From contig JAFGHL010000072.1 of assembly GCA_016930155.1 (NCBI GenBank), forward strand, positions 1 through 38,993: a stretch of DNA of 38,993 bases, given 5' to 3'. Made by a program: the position numbers and the translations under genes. The notes beneath the pieces are model-generated. The model had not been told where the DNA came from and searched no databases. It saw only the letters and a list, made by a program, of their open reading frames with translations. This DNA comes from Dehalococcoidia bacterium. Lineage in GTDB: Bacteria > Chloroflexota > Dehalococcoidia > GIF9 > UBA5629. The number at the start of each line of letters is the position of its first letter. The first letter of the stretch is position 1. Of this stretch, positions 9,359 through 17,584 are shown one piece after another.

Positions 9359-9829
9359 ATGGCAGTATTTACTGTTACAGATAGTCTGAAACAGCTAATC
9401 GGGCAAAAAGAGCCTCCGGTTGTTTTTAAGGTCGAAGAGGGCGCTATCCAGAGGTATGCCCAGGCGGTCGGCGATAAGAACCCACTGCATTCAGATGTCG
9501 AATGGGCAGCCAACAGCAAGTGGGGTCGCGTGATGGCCCCGCCCGGATTCATGGGGTGGCCTATCTCAACCGGGTTTAATTTATTCAAGCTCTTCGAAAA
9601 GCTGATGAAGGCCGGTGCCCCCATGGGGCTGCTGGATGGAGGCGTTGAGTACGATTTCCTGGCGCCCATCGGCGCAGGCGATATTCTGGTTGCCGAGATC
9701 ATGGTCGCCAGCATTGAAGGACGTGAGACAAAAATGGGCCCGACCATGGTGACCACGCTTCAATCCACCTATACAAACCAGAGGGGAGCCGTTGTGCTCG
9801 TTGTGCGCAACACCTTCCTCAACTTCTAA
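9359..9829 (+). CDS. MaoC/FAS1-like dehydratase domain protein
   Basis: YAQAVGDKNPLHSDVEWAA hydratase-type motif; SD GGGAGG; 156 aa. Confidence 0.85.
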   Translation: MAVFTVTDSLKQLIGQKEPPVVFKVEEGAIQRYAQAVGDKNPLHSDVEWAANSKWGRVMAPPGFMGWPISTGFNLFKLFEKLMKAGAPMGLLDGGVEYDFLAPIGAGDILVAEIMVASIEGRETKMGPTMVTTLQSTYTNQRGAVVLVVRNTFLNF

Positions 9830-9859
9830 GACAGCCTGTTATTAATATGTGGAGGAACT

Positions 9860-10321
9860 ATGGCCAAACAGATTTTTTATGAAGATGTACAGGTAGGCAG
9901 TGAAGTAACAACACTGGAGAAAATAGCTACAACCAGGATGCTGGTGCAGTATGCCGGGGCATCGGGTGACTTTAACCCGCTTCATTACGAGGAGGATTTT
10001 GCCAAGAACTTGGGCGTGGGCAGGCCTATCGTGCATGGACTGCTCAAGAGGGCCTGGCTGGTGAACCTGATGACCGACTGGATCGGCCAGGAAGGTACGC
10101 TTAAGCGGCTATCATGTAGATACCGTGGCATGGATTATCCTCGCAAGATGAAGACCTTCGAGGATCCGGTTGACGGCGATACCTGGTATTGCAAGGGTAA
10201 AGTCACCAAGAAGAACGACGCAGACAGTACGGTGGAATGCGAGATCTGGGTCGAGAATACCAAAGGCGAGAAGAACACCACCGGCGCTGCGACCGTGCTG
10301 CTGCCCTCCAAGGCGAAATAA
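9860..10321 (+). CDS. MaoC-like hydratase
   Basis: YAGASGDFNPLHYEEDFAKNLGVGRPIVHGLL motif; SD GGAGG. Confidence 0.88.
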   Translation: MAKQIFYEDVQVGSEVTTLEKIATTRMLVQYAGASGDFNPLHYEEDFAKNLGVGRPIVHGLLKRAWLVNLMTDWIGQEGTLKRLSCRYRGMDYPRKMKTFEDPVDGDTWYCKGKVTKKNDADSTVECEIWVENTKGEKNTTGAATVLLPSKAK

Positions 10322-10350
10322 TCTCGCAACTTTAAAAAAAACACGAAATT

Positions 10351-10398
10351 GAACATCGCCGGCTGAACGTCGATATAGAATCGAAGCCGGCGATGTTC
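10351..10398. repeat. Perfect 14-bp inverted repeat plus inner 5-bp stem (strong hairpin)
   Basis: GAACATCGCCGGCT (10351-10364) and AGCCGGCGATGTTC (10385-10398) exact reverse complements; inner TCGAT/ATCGA (10370-10374/10380-10384), GAACG bulge. Confidence 0.9.
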
Positions 10399-10439
10399 CG
10401 TAATTACCCGGTATGGCGAATGGTTCAAGAGAGGACAAA

Positions 10440-10910
10440 ATGGCTGAATTCGTTCTGACTGAAGCGCTGAAGCAAATGATCGGCAGGGAAGAGCCGCTCC
10501 TTATATATAAGGTAGAAGAGGGCGACATACAGCGTTACGCGCAGGCTGTCGCCGACTCGAATCCTATGTACAGCGACGTAGAATACGCTGCGCGAAGCTC
10601 TTTCGGACGGTTGAAAGCGCCGCCCGGCTTTGTAGGATGGCCGGTTACCAGCGGGTTTGATATGTTTCAGTTTGTTGAGAAGCTCATCGCTGCCGGAGCT
10701 CCGAGAGGGAATCTGGATGGCGGCATGGAATATGAGTTTCTGGCCCCTATAGGGGCAGGTGATACATTGGCTGCGTGTATCAAAATTGCCAGCATCGTGG
10801 GAAAGGAAACGAAGCTGGGCCCGACCATGTCGACCACGGTCGAGATCACATACACCAACCAGCGCGGAGCCGTGGCTCTAATAGCCCGCCACACCTTCCT
10901 CAGTTTCTGA
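10440..10910 (+). CDS. MaoC/FAS1-like dehydratase paralog of 9359..9829
   Basis: MAEFVLTEALKQMIGREEP... aligns without gaps to the 9359 protein (both 156 aa from ATG 10440); NPMYSD replaces NPLHSD. Confidence 0.85.
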   Translation: MAEFVLTEALKQMIGREEPLLIYKVEEGDIQRYAQAVADSNPMYSDVEYAARSSFGRLKAPPGFVGWPVTSGFDMFQFVEKLIAAGAPRGNLDGGMEYEFLAPIGAGDTLAACIKIASIVGKETKLGPTMSTTVEITYTNQRGAVALIARHTFLSF

Positions 10911-10979
10911 CGGAAATACGCAGTTCTACGTAGTAACATTTCCGGCGTCCTCGTCTTATAATAATTAGGGTGAATAAAT

Positions 10980-11681
10980 ATGATTAATATCGTACTCGCA
11001 TATGTCATCGCCGCTATCGAAAGCTACCTGTTGGGCTGTATACCGTCGGCCTACCTGGTGGGCAAATCATTCAAGGGCGTGGATATACGCCAGGTAGGCA
11101 GCCGCAATATGGGCGCCATGAATACCTTTTATGCCATCGGGTTCTGGCCCGGTATGCTGGTACTGGCCACAGATATCTGCAAGGCCATGCTGGCCCTCAC
11201 ATTGAGCTATTTCACGGCCGTGTTGTTACAGGTGCCGCCTGACGTTGTTGTCCCTGTTGAGATGGTCGCCGGCATTGCAGTCATAGCCGGACACAATTTT
11301 CCGGTCTTCCTCAAGTTCAAGGGTGGAAAAGGAGGCGCCACGGCCATAGGCGTACTGGCCTTCCTGTTGGCCTGGATCAACTGGGTGGATATCGGCTCCG
11401 TCAAGTTCCCCATCCCTTTGGGCGATCTCATCTACCTTGCCTCTTTTCTGATCCTGATGGCCATAACTCGCTGGCCGACTATTTCCTACGCTGTATCCTA
11501 TATTGCATTCTGGCTTATCGCCTGGTTCGTATACAAGGATACGGGGCTGTTTATCTACAGTATCTTCTTAAGCCTCGTGCCGATCCTGATGTATATACCC
11601 CGCATCAAGGAGATCTGGAATAAATCTGGCGGTAATGCCAAGAGGGCTATTTTCAGGACCAATCTGAAAGACAGGATGTAA
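10980..11681 (+). CDS. PlsY-family glycerol-3-phosphate acyltransferase
   Basis: LLGCIPSAYLVGKSFKGVDIRQVGSRNMGAMNTF and AGHNFPVFLKFKGGKGGATAIG are PlsY motifs. Confidence 0.88.
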   Translation: MINIVLAYVIAAIESYLLGCIPSAYLVGKSFKGVDIRQVGSRNMGAMNTFYAIGFWPGMLVLATDICKAMLALTLSYFTAVLLQVPPDVVVPVEMVAGIAVIAGHNFPVFLKFKGGKGGATAIGVLAFLLAWINWVDIGSVKFPIPLGDLIYLASFLILMAITRWPTISYAVSYIAFWLIAWFVYKDTGLFIYSIFLSLVPILMYIPRIKEIWNKSGGNAKRAIFRTNLKDRM

Positions 11682-11689
11682 ACCGTTTC

Positions 11690-12685
11690 TCAACGGGAAA
11701 ACGGATGGCCTTCGCGGTGGAAATCCGGCAGGTAATGCTCCGCCGAATCCAGTTGCTGAAGCCAGCCGTTATCCAGGCCAAGGCTGTTTACAATCTCCAC
11801 CACCACGCGGTACTCGCTGGCAGTTACTCGTCTCGCCAGCAGCGGCTCACGTGATGCATGATGGCAGGGGTAGTATTGCGCCATGATACTCAGTGTGACG
11901 TCCCGCGATAGAGCCGCAGCTACCCACTTCAATGAGTCCTCGCTTCCCGCCAGCCTGTTGGGCAGTATCAGGTGACGTATAATCAGCCCACTTTGGGCGA
12001 TACCTTTATCGTCCGTAATCAGGTTGCCAACCTGTCGGTACATCTCCGCTATAGCCAGCCGGCTGTATTCGGCATATTTGCGGGCATCGGAGAATCTTTG
12101 TGCCCATTTATCGGAAGCGTATTTGATATCGGGGAGATAAATGTCGACAACTCCGTCCAGTGCAGAGATGGTTTCTAAGGAATCGTAAGCGTTGGTGTTG
12201 TATACGATAGGAATATTGAGTCCCAGCGGCACCGCCTGACAGATCGCTTCCACAATCTGGGGCACGTAATGAGTGGGGGAGACCAGATTAATATTATGGC
12301 ATTGCAATTCCTCCTGCAGGTAAAGCATCATCTGCGCCAGGCCGCGGCTGTCAACCTGTTCATAACGACCGTGTCCCTGGCTGATCTGGCTGTTCTGGCA
12401 GTAGATGCAGTTCAGGTTGCAGCTGCTGAAAAATATAGTTCCCGAGCCCCTTGTCCCTGAGAGCGCCGGCTCCTCTCCGTGATGGGCGCAGCGGCTGGCC
12501 ACCGATACCATCATACCCGATTTACAGTATCCGCCGCTGCCTTCAAAACGGTTAACACCGCAGGAACGCGGACAAATATCGCAAGCGCCCAGGCGTTTGG
12601 ATAGAGCTTCAGCTCTCTTCTGCAATTCACCTGATCTGAAGAGCAAGTGGTACCTTCGTTTTAAGGCCGCACGATAATATTGCAT
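11690..12685 (-). CDS. Radical SAM protein, PflX/pyruvate-formate-lyase-activase-like
   Basis: CDICPRSCGVNRFEGSGGYCKSG and radical SAM CNLNCIYCQN motif (CxxxCxxC). Confidence 0.9.
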   Translation of the reverse strand: MQYYRAALKRRYHLLFRSGELQKRAEALSKRLGACDICPRSCGVNRFEGSGGYCKSGMMVSVASRCAHHGEEPALSGTRGSGTIFFSSCNLNCIYCQNSQISQGHGRYEQVDSRGLAQMMLYLQEELQCHNINLVSPTHYVPQIVEAICQAVPLGLNIPIVYNTNAYDSLETISALDGVVDIYLPDIKYASDKWAQRFSDARKYAEYSRLAIAEMYRQVGNLITDDKGIAQSGLIIRHLILPNRLAGSEDSLKWVAAALSRDVTLSIMAQYYPCHHASREPLLARRVTASEYRVVVEIVNSLGLDNGWLQQLDSAEHYLPDFHREGHPFSR

Positions 12686-12744
12686 GATGAATTGGGTTAG
12701 TTTGATTGTAGCTTAAAAACGCGCCTTTATCGAGTCTAAGGCTG

Positions 12745-12788
12745 TTGATTCCATGTGAATAAGTGTGTATCATATTGTACGATTCACA
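12745..12788 (+). promoter_or_regulatory. Candidate sigma70-type promoter with overlapping operator-like inverted repeat, ahead of FGGY kinase/RLP operon
   Basis: TTGATT (12745-12750), 17-nt spacer, TATCAT (12768-12773). Inverted repeat TGTGAAT (12754-12760)/ATTCACA (12782-12788). Confidence 0.55.
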
Positions 12789-12840
12789 GCTCACTTAAGG
12801 AGCGATTTTTCGATAATGAATCTTCCGGGGGAGAGGTTAA

Positions 12841-14376
12841 ATGGCTAAGTACATAGTTGCGCACGACGTCGGCACCAGCAACAGCAAGGCTGTACTTGTG
12901 GATGTAGAAGGTAAAGTACATGGCAGGGTTGTCAGCCCTTACGATATTAAATATCCCAAACCCGGCTGGGCCGAGCAGGATCCGGAAGATTGGTGGAAGG
13001 CCATGATGACCTCAACAAAACAGCTCATGGCTGAGACCGGCGTATCCCCGACTGATATATTGTGCGTCGTCAATTCCACACAATTAATCGGTATAGTGCC
13101 TGTGGACGATGCAGGTGCCGTGCTTAGGCCCGGTATAATCTGGCTCGACAGCAGGGCTCCCGAGGAGGCCAGGTGGGTCATGAATAAATTCCTCGGGCCC
13201 GCCGTTTTTACCGCCATAGCCGGCGCGTCTATCACCGGCAAGGATGGAATTCCCAAGCTGCTCTGGCTTAAAAAGAACGAGCCTGACGTATACAGGCGGA
13301 TGAAGTATTTCCTGGATGTGAGTGGTTATCTTAACTACCGGTGCACAGGCAAAATGCTTATGAGCCGGAGCAACGCCTCGGCTTTCGGGCTTGACCTGAA
13401 GAAAAAAAACTGGATGGAAATGATTTTTGGCTATGTAGGTTTCGATACCAGGAAACTGGCTCCGCTGTGCGATTCAACTGATAAGATAGGCGGATTGACA
13501 CGCGAGGCCGCCTCGCTGATGGGTTTGATTGAGGGTACACCTGTTATGGGAGGTACCGGCGACATACAATCGGCGGCGGTGGGCTCAGGCGCTATGGGTG
13601 AGGGTGGAGGGCATATCAGTATGGGCACCTCGGCCTGGGTGGGTGTGGTGACAGAGAAAATCCTGTCGGGTAAAAGCGGCGTTGTCAGCACGCAATCGGC
13701 CGATCCAGGCAAGATACTTCTGTTGGGTCAGATGGAGTTGGCCGGGGGTTGTCTCCGCTGGCTGGGTGATGAGATGTGCAGGCTGGAGAAATCCGATGCA
13801 AATATGACCAATATATTCGGTTTTATGGACACCAGGGTGGAACAGGTGCCGGCAGGGTCCGATTACCTGATATTTACACCCTGGATGTATGGCGAAAGAG
13901 CCCCGGTGGCCGATGCTTTTATCCGTTCCGGCTTCTATAACCTGACTCCGGAACATACACGCGAACATTTAATTAAAGCGGTCTATGAGGGTGTAGCCTA
14001 CAATTTGAGATGGATAATAGAGGTGGTCGAGAAAAAGTTCAAATTCCCGCTGCCTTCTCTGCGCGTTATAGGTGGCGGGGCCCTGGGACATCCCTGGATG
14101 CAGGTACTTGCCGATGTGACCGGAAAGAAGATTCAGCCTGTGCGGAATCCGCAGGAAGCCGGGGCGGTCGGAGCCGCCATGACGGCGGCGGTGGGACTGG
14201 GTATCTACAAGGACTTTGAGAGCCTGAAGGATGTGGTTTCCGCTGAGTTCACGTTTGAACCGAGGCCTGCCAACCGGGAGATATACGATTTTCTCTATCC
14301 TCTCTATAAAGAGCTTTACACAGATTTGAAGGGCTTCTACACCAGGATTAATAAAGATCGTTGCGAAAAGGTATAA
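12841..14376 (+). CDS. FGGY-family carbohydrate kinase (xylulokinase-like)
   Basis: YIVAHDVGTSNSKAVLVD, PGWAEQDPEDWW, GIIWLDSRAPEEARW, LRVIGGGALGHPWMQVLADVTGKKI. Confidence 0.93.
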   Translation: MAKYIVAHDVGTSNSKAVLVDVEGKVHGRVVSPYDIKYPKPGWAEQDPEDWWKAMMTSTKQLMAETGVSPTDILCVVNSTQLIGIVPVDDAGAVLRPGIIWLDSRAPEEARWVMNKFLGPAVFTAIAGASITGKDGIPKLLWLKKNEPDVYRRMKYFLDVSGYLNYRCTGKMLMSRSNASAFGLDLKKKNWMEMIFGYVGFDTRKLAPLCDSTDKIGGLTREAASLMGLIEGTPVMGGTGDIQSAAVGSGAMGEGGGHISMGTSAWVGVVTEKILSGKSGVVSTQSADPGKILLLGQMELAGGCLRWLGDEMCRLEKSDANMTNIFGFMDTRVEQVPAGSDYLIFTPWMYGERAPVADAFIRSGFYNLTPEHTREHLIKAVYEGVAYNLRWIIEVVEKKFKFPLPSLRVIGGGALGHPWMQVLADVTGKKIQPVRNPQEAGAVGAAMTAAVGLGIYKDFESLKDVVSAEFTFEPRPANREIYDFLYPLYKELYTDLKGFYTRINKDRCEKV

Positions 14377-14391
14377 AGAAGGAGGGCGATC

Positions 14392-15696
14392 ATGAACAGA
14401 GAAGATATGCTGAGCCAGCCTGTAGCACTGCCCGACGGGGTGGATTACGATGAATATATCATCGGCACCTACGTTGTCACAGGTCCAGCCGGATTACCCA
14501 TGGCCAAGGTGGCGCCTTTCCTGGCTGTCGAGCAGAGCACAGGCACCTGGGTGGCTGTGCCGGGCGAGACGCCCGAGGTTCGCAGACAACACGTGGCCAA
14601 GGTGATAGGTGTATATGAGTTGCCAGACTATGAGTTCGGCCTGCCGGCCGGATTGCAGGAAAGGAGCTGGTTTGTCCAGATGGCGTTCCCACTGGTCAAC
14701 ATAGGCTCACAGATTCCCATGATGCTGACCGCCGTTGTAGGCAACATATCCATGGCAGGACAGATCAAGCTGGTCGACGTAAGGTTCCCCAGGAAATACG
14801 TTGCAGGCTTCAAGGGGCCCAAGTTCGGCATTGACGGCATACGTAAACTGCTGGGCGTCAAGAAGAGGCCTCTGCTCAATAACATGGTCAAACCCTGCAC
14901 CGGCTATCCGCTGGAGGTGGGCGCCGAGCTTTTCAAACTGGCTGCGATGGGTGGATGCGATATCATTAAAGACGACGAACTGATAGCAGATGCTTCGTTC
15001 AACTCTATGGCCGGACGTGTCAAGCGCTATATGCAGATCGAAAAGCAGGTCTACGAGAAGACGGGCGAACATACCCTTTATTCTGTAAATGTGAGCGACA
15101 GTGTGCCCAAGGTTTTCGAAAATGCCCGGCGGGCCGTGGAGCTGGGCGCCAACGCCATCATGCTGAACTACGTGGCCGTTGGTCTGACCGTTCTGCAGGC
15201 TCTTGCGGAGGATCCGAAGATCAATGTGCCCATTTTGGCCCACATGGACGTTGCCGGCGCACTTTATATGTCGCCTCTGCATGGCATAAGCTCGCATCTG
15301 GTGCTTGGTAAATTGCCGCGCCTGGCCGGCGCGGATATAGTGGTTATACCTGCCCCGTATGGAAAGGCTCCTGTCATCTCTGATAAATTCGAAACGATGG
15401 CCAGGAATCTAACATACCCGCTGTACCAGTTGAAGCCCACATGGCCGATGGCGTCCGGCGGTATAACACCTACCATGGTACCCAAGGTTATGCAAGTTCT
15501 GGGCAACGACATCGTTATCGGCTCCGGCGGTGGCATTCACGCCCATCCGCAGGGTCCGGTAGCAGGCGGCAAGGCTTTCCGCCAGGCTATCGATGCTACC
15601 ATGAAGGGCATTTCACTCGAAGAATATGCCAAGACGCACAAGGAGCTGGCAGCCATAGTCAACCTGTGGGGCGACCCGTTCAAAAAGGGCGTGTAA
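14392..15696 (+). CDS. RuBisCO-like protein (form IV-type large-subunit homolog)
   Basis: VEQSTGTWVAVP, MVKPCTGYPLEVGAELFKLAAMGGCDIIKDDE, MASGGITPTMVPKV, IGSGGGIHAHPQGPVAGGKAFRQAI match RuBisCO large-chain motifs with several catalytic positions substituted. Confidence 0.92.
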   Translation: MNREDMLSQPVALPDGVDYDEYIIGTYVVTGPAGLPMAKVAPFLAVEQSTGTWVAVPGETPEVRRQHVAKVIGVYELPDYEFGLPAGLQERSWFVQMAFPLVNIGSQIPMMLTAVVGNISMAGQIKLVDVRFPRKYVAGFKGPKFGIDGIRKLLGVKKRPLLNNMVKPCTGYPLEVGAELFKLAAMGGCDIIKDDELIADASFNSMAGRVKRYMQIEKQVYEKTGEHTLYSVNVSDSVPKVFENARRAVELGANAIMLNYVAVGLTVLQALAEDPKINVPILAHMDVAGALYMSPLHGISSHLVLGKLPRLAGADIVVIPAPYGKAPVISDKFETMARNLTYPLYQLKPTWPMASGGITPTMVPKVMQVLGNDIVIGSGGGIHAHPQGPVAGGKAFRQAIDATMKGISLEEYAKTHKELAAIVNLWGDPFKKGV

Positions 15697-15756
15697 CACG
15701 GTTACCGTCAGACAAAAGAACAGCGCTGATAGCATGTTTAAACATGGAGGACAATC

Positions 15757-17214
15757 ATGACGGAAGAACAACGTTATGCGATTTCTGAGTATCATGACGT
15801 GGATGAGATTTATCGTCGTCTGTATGCCCTGGTAGGCCAGCCCATGAGAAAGATACGGCCGGAAAAAATGCAGGAGTATCTTGATTATTTCGCGTCCAAA
15901 TGCAAACGATCGAAGGCAATGACCGATGAGGCCAAACGTTTTATTCCGGGTGGAGTTCAGCACAACCTGGCCTTTAATCATCCCTTCCCAATTGCTATAA
16001 AGAAAGCGGATGGCCCATACCTCTGGGATGTTGACGGCAACCAATATATCGATTTTCTACAGGCGGGGGGTCCTATAGTTTTAGGTAACAACTACGCGCC
16101 GGTGCGAGAGAAAATCATCGAGCTGCTGCAGACGTGCGAGCCGGTAACCGGGCTGTTTCATGAGTATGAACTGAAGCTGGCCGAATTGATCAACCGCTTT
16201 ATGCCGGCCGTGGAGATGTTCCGCATGCTGGGAACAGGTTCAGAGAGCGTCATGGCGGCTATCCGCGCGGCACGGACGTTCACCAAGAAGAAGAAGGTCA
16301 TCAAGGTCGGCGGCGCCTACCATGGCTGGAGTGACCAGATGGTCTTTGGCATGCACATACCTGGGACTGGTAGGTTTGAAGCTAAGGGCATTCCTCCCGG
16401 CTGCAGTTCCGGTACCCAGGAGTTCTTCCCTAACGACGTGGGCGCATTGAAGCGCCTGCTGGCCAGAAATCGCCTGTTCGGCGGGACGGCCGCCGTCATT
16501 GTGGAACCGGTTGGGCCTGAAAGCGGCACACGTCCGGTGCCCGCAGACTTTAATAAAAAGGTAAGGGATCTTTGTACCGAGTTCGGCGCGCTGCTCATTT
16601 TCGATGAGGTGGTGACAGGATTCAGGCTGGGCATGGGTGGTGCCCAGGGTTATTTCAAAGTAAAACCCGACCTGACCATCTTCGGCAAATGTGTGGCGGG
16701 TGGTTACCCCATGGCTGGTGGAGTTGGAGGTCGGGCAGATATAATACAGTGTTTCGCAGCCGGCATAGGCGGGGCCTCGGCAGAGCGGGCATATGTGGGA
16801 GGTACGCTTTCAGCCAATCCTCTGTCGTGCGCAGCGGGGTATTTCAGTCTGCTTGAGATGGAGAGAACCAACGCGCCGGTGCTTGCCGGAAGGGCGGGTG
16901 ACCGGCTGACCAGGGGACTGCAGTCTATAATAGCCAAATACAAGCTGCCTTTTGTGGTTTATAATCAAGGTTCTATCGTTCACCTGGAGACCTCAGGTGT
17001 AATGCTGCTTGATTTCCGCAATCCCCTGAAGCTTTTAAAGGAGATGAAGCCGCGCAAGCATATGATTGAAGAGATGGGCGCGGCCTACATGGCTAACGGA
17101 CTGATAACGCTGGCCGGCTCAAGGGTGTATACAAGCATGGCCGATACGAATGCCGTGATTGACGATGCACTTGCCAGGTTTGAGAGAGTATTTTCAAGTA
17201 TTGAAGGTGTATAG
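15757..17214 (+). CDS. Class III aminotransferase, glutamate-1-semialdehyde-2,1-aminomutase-like
   Basis: AKRFIPGGVQHNLAF, GSESVMAAIRAARTFT, YHGWSDQ, LIFDEVVTGFRLG, IFGKCVAGGYPMAGGVGGRADI (candidate PLP Lys). Confidence 0.9.
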   Translation: MTEEQRYAISEYHDVDEIYRRLYALVGQPMRKIRPEKMQEYLDYFASKCKRSKAMTDEAKRFIPGGVQHNLAFNHPFPIAIKKADGPYLWDVDGNQYIDFLQAGGPIVLGNNYAPVREKIIELLQTCEPVTGLFHEYELKLAELINRFMPAVEMFRMLGTGSESVMAAIRAARTFTKKKKVIKVGGAYHGWSDQMVFGMHIPGTGRFEAKGIPPGCSSGTQEFFPNDVGALKRLLARNRLFGGTAAVIVEPVGPESGTRPVPADFNKKVRDLCTEFGALLIFDEVVTGFRLGMGGAQGYFKVKPDLTIFGKCVAGGYPMAGGVGGRADIIQCFAAGIGGASAERAYVGGTLSANPLSCAAGYFSLLEMERTNAPVLAGRAGDRLTRGLQSIIAKYKLPFVVYNQGSIVHLETSGVMLLDFRNPLKLLKEMKPRKHMIEEMGAAYMANGLITLAGSRVYTSMADTNAVIDDALARFERVFSSIEGV

Positions 17215-17243
17215 AAAACAAAAGTAATTGGAAGGAGGCCCCA

Positions 17244-17582
17244 TTGGATTTGGCCGAAAAGCAAGCAGGTAATGTCAATGTTCTCTGCGTTGGTGGGAGA
17301 CTGGATGCCTACAGCGCCGCTGAGGCCGAGAAAAAAATCGACTCGCTGATCTCAACAGGAAATGCAAAGATTGTACTGAACCTGGATAACCTGGAATATA
17401 TCAGCAGTTCGGGCCTGCGTGTCTTCCTGGCCCAGCTCAAGAAGGCACGCAAGCAGCAGGGGGATATTAAGCTTTGCTGCATGAAACCGAATATCAAAGA
17501 AGTCTTCGATATCGCCGGATTCACACAACTATTCAATATCGTCGGGGATGAATCTGAGGCCATTGCCGGCTTCAGCGCCTGA
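17244..17582 (+). CDS. STAS-domain anti-sigma-factor-antagonist-like protein
   Basis: TTG start with SD GGAAGGAGG; VGGRLDAYSAAEAEKKI...NLDNLEYISSSGLRVFLAQLKKARKQ with STAS Ser motif. Confidence 0.88.
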   Translation: MDLAEKQAGNVNVLCVGGRLDAYSAAEAEKKIDSLISTGNAKIVLNLDNLEYISSSGLRVFLAQLKKARKQQGDIKLCCMKPNIKEVFDIAGFTQLFNIVGDESEAIAGFSA

Positions 17583-17584
17583 CT

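Noticed and set aside
14392-15696. Calling the RuBisCO-like gene a true RuBisCO (CO2 fixation)
   Set aside because: Several essential carboxylase residues appear substituted and no phosphoribulokinase or small subunit is present in the window.
15757-17214. Calling the aminotransferase hemL (heme biosynthesis)
   Set aside because: No other heme genes nearby; operon context with kinase and RLP makes a specialised catabolic role at least as likely.
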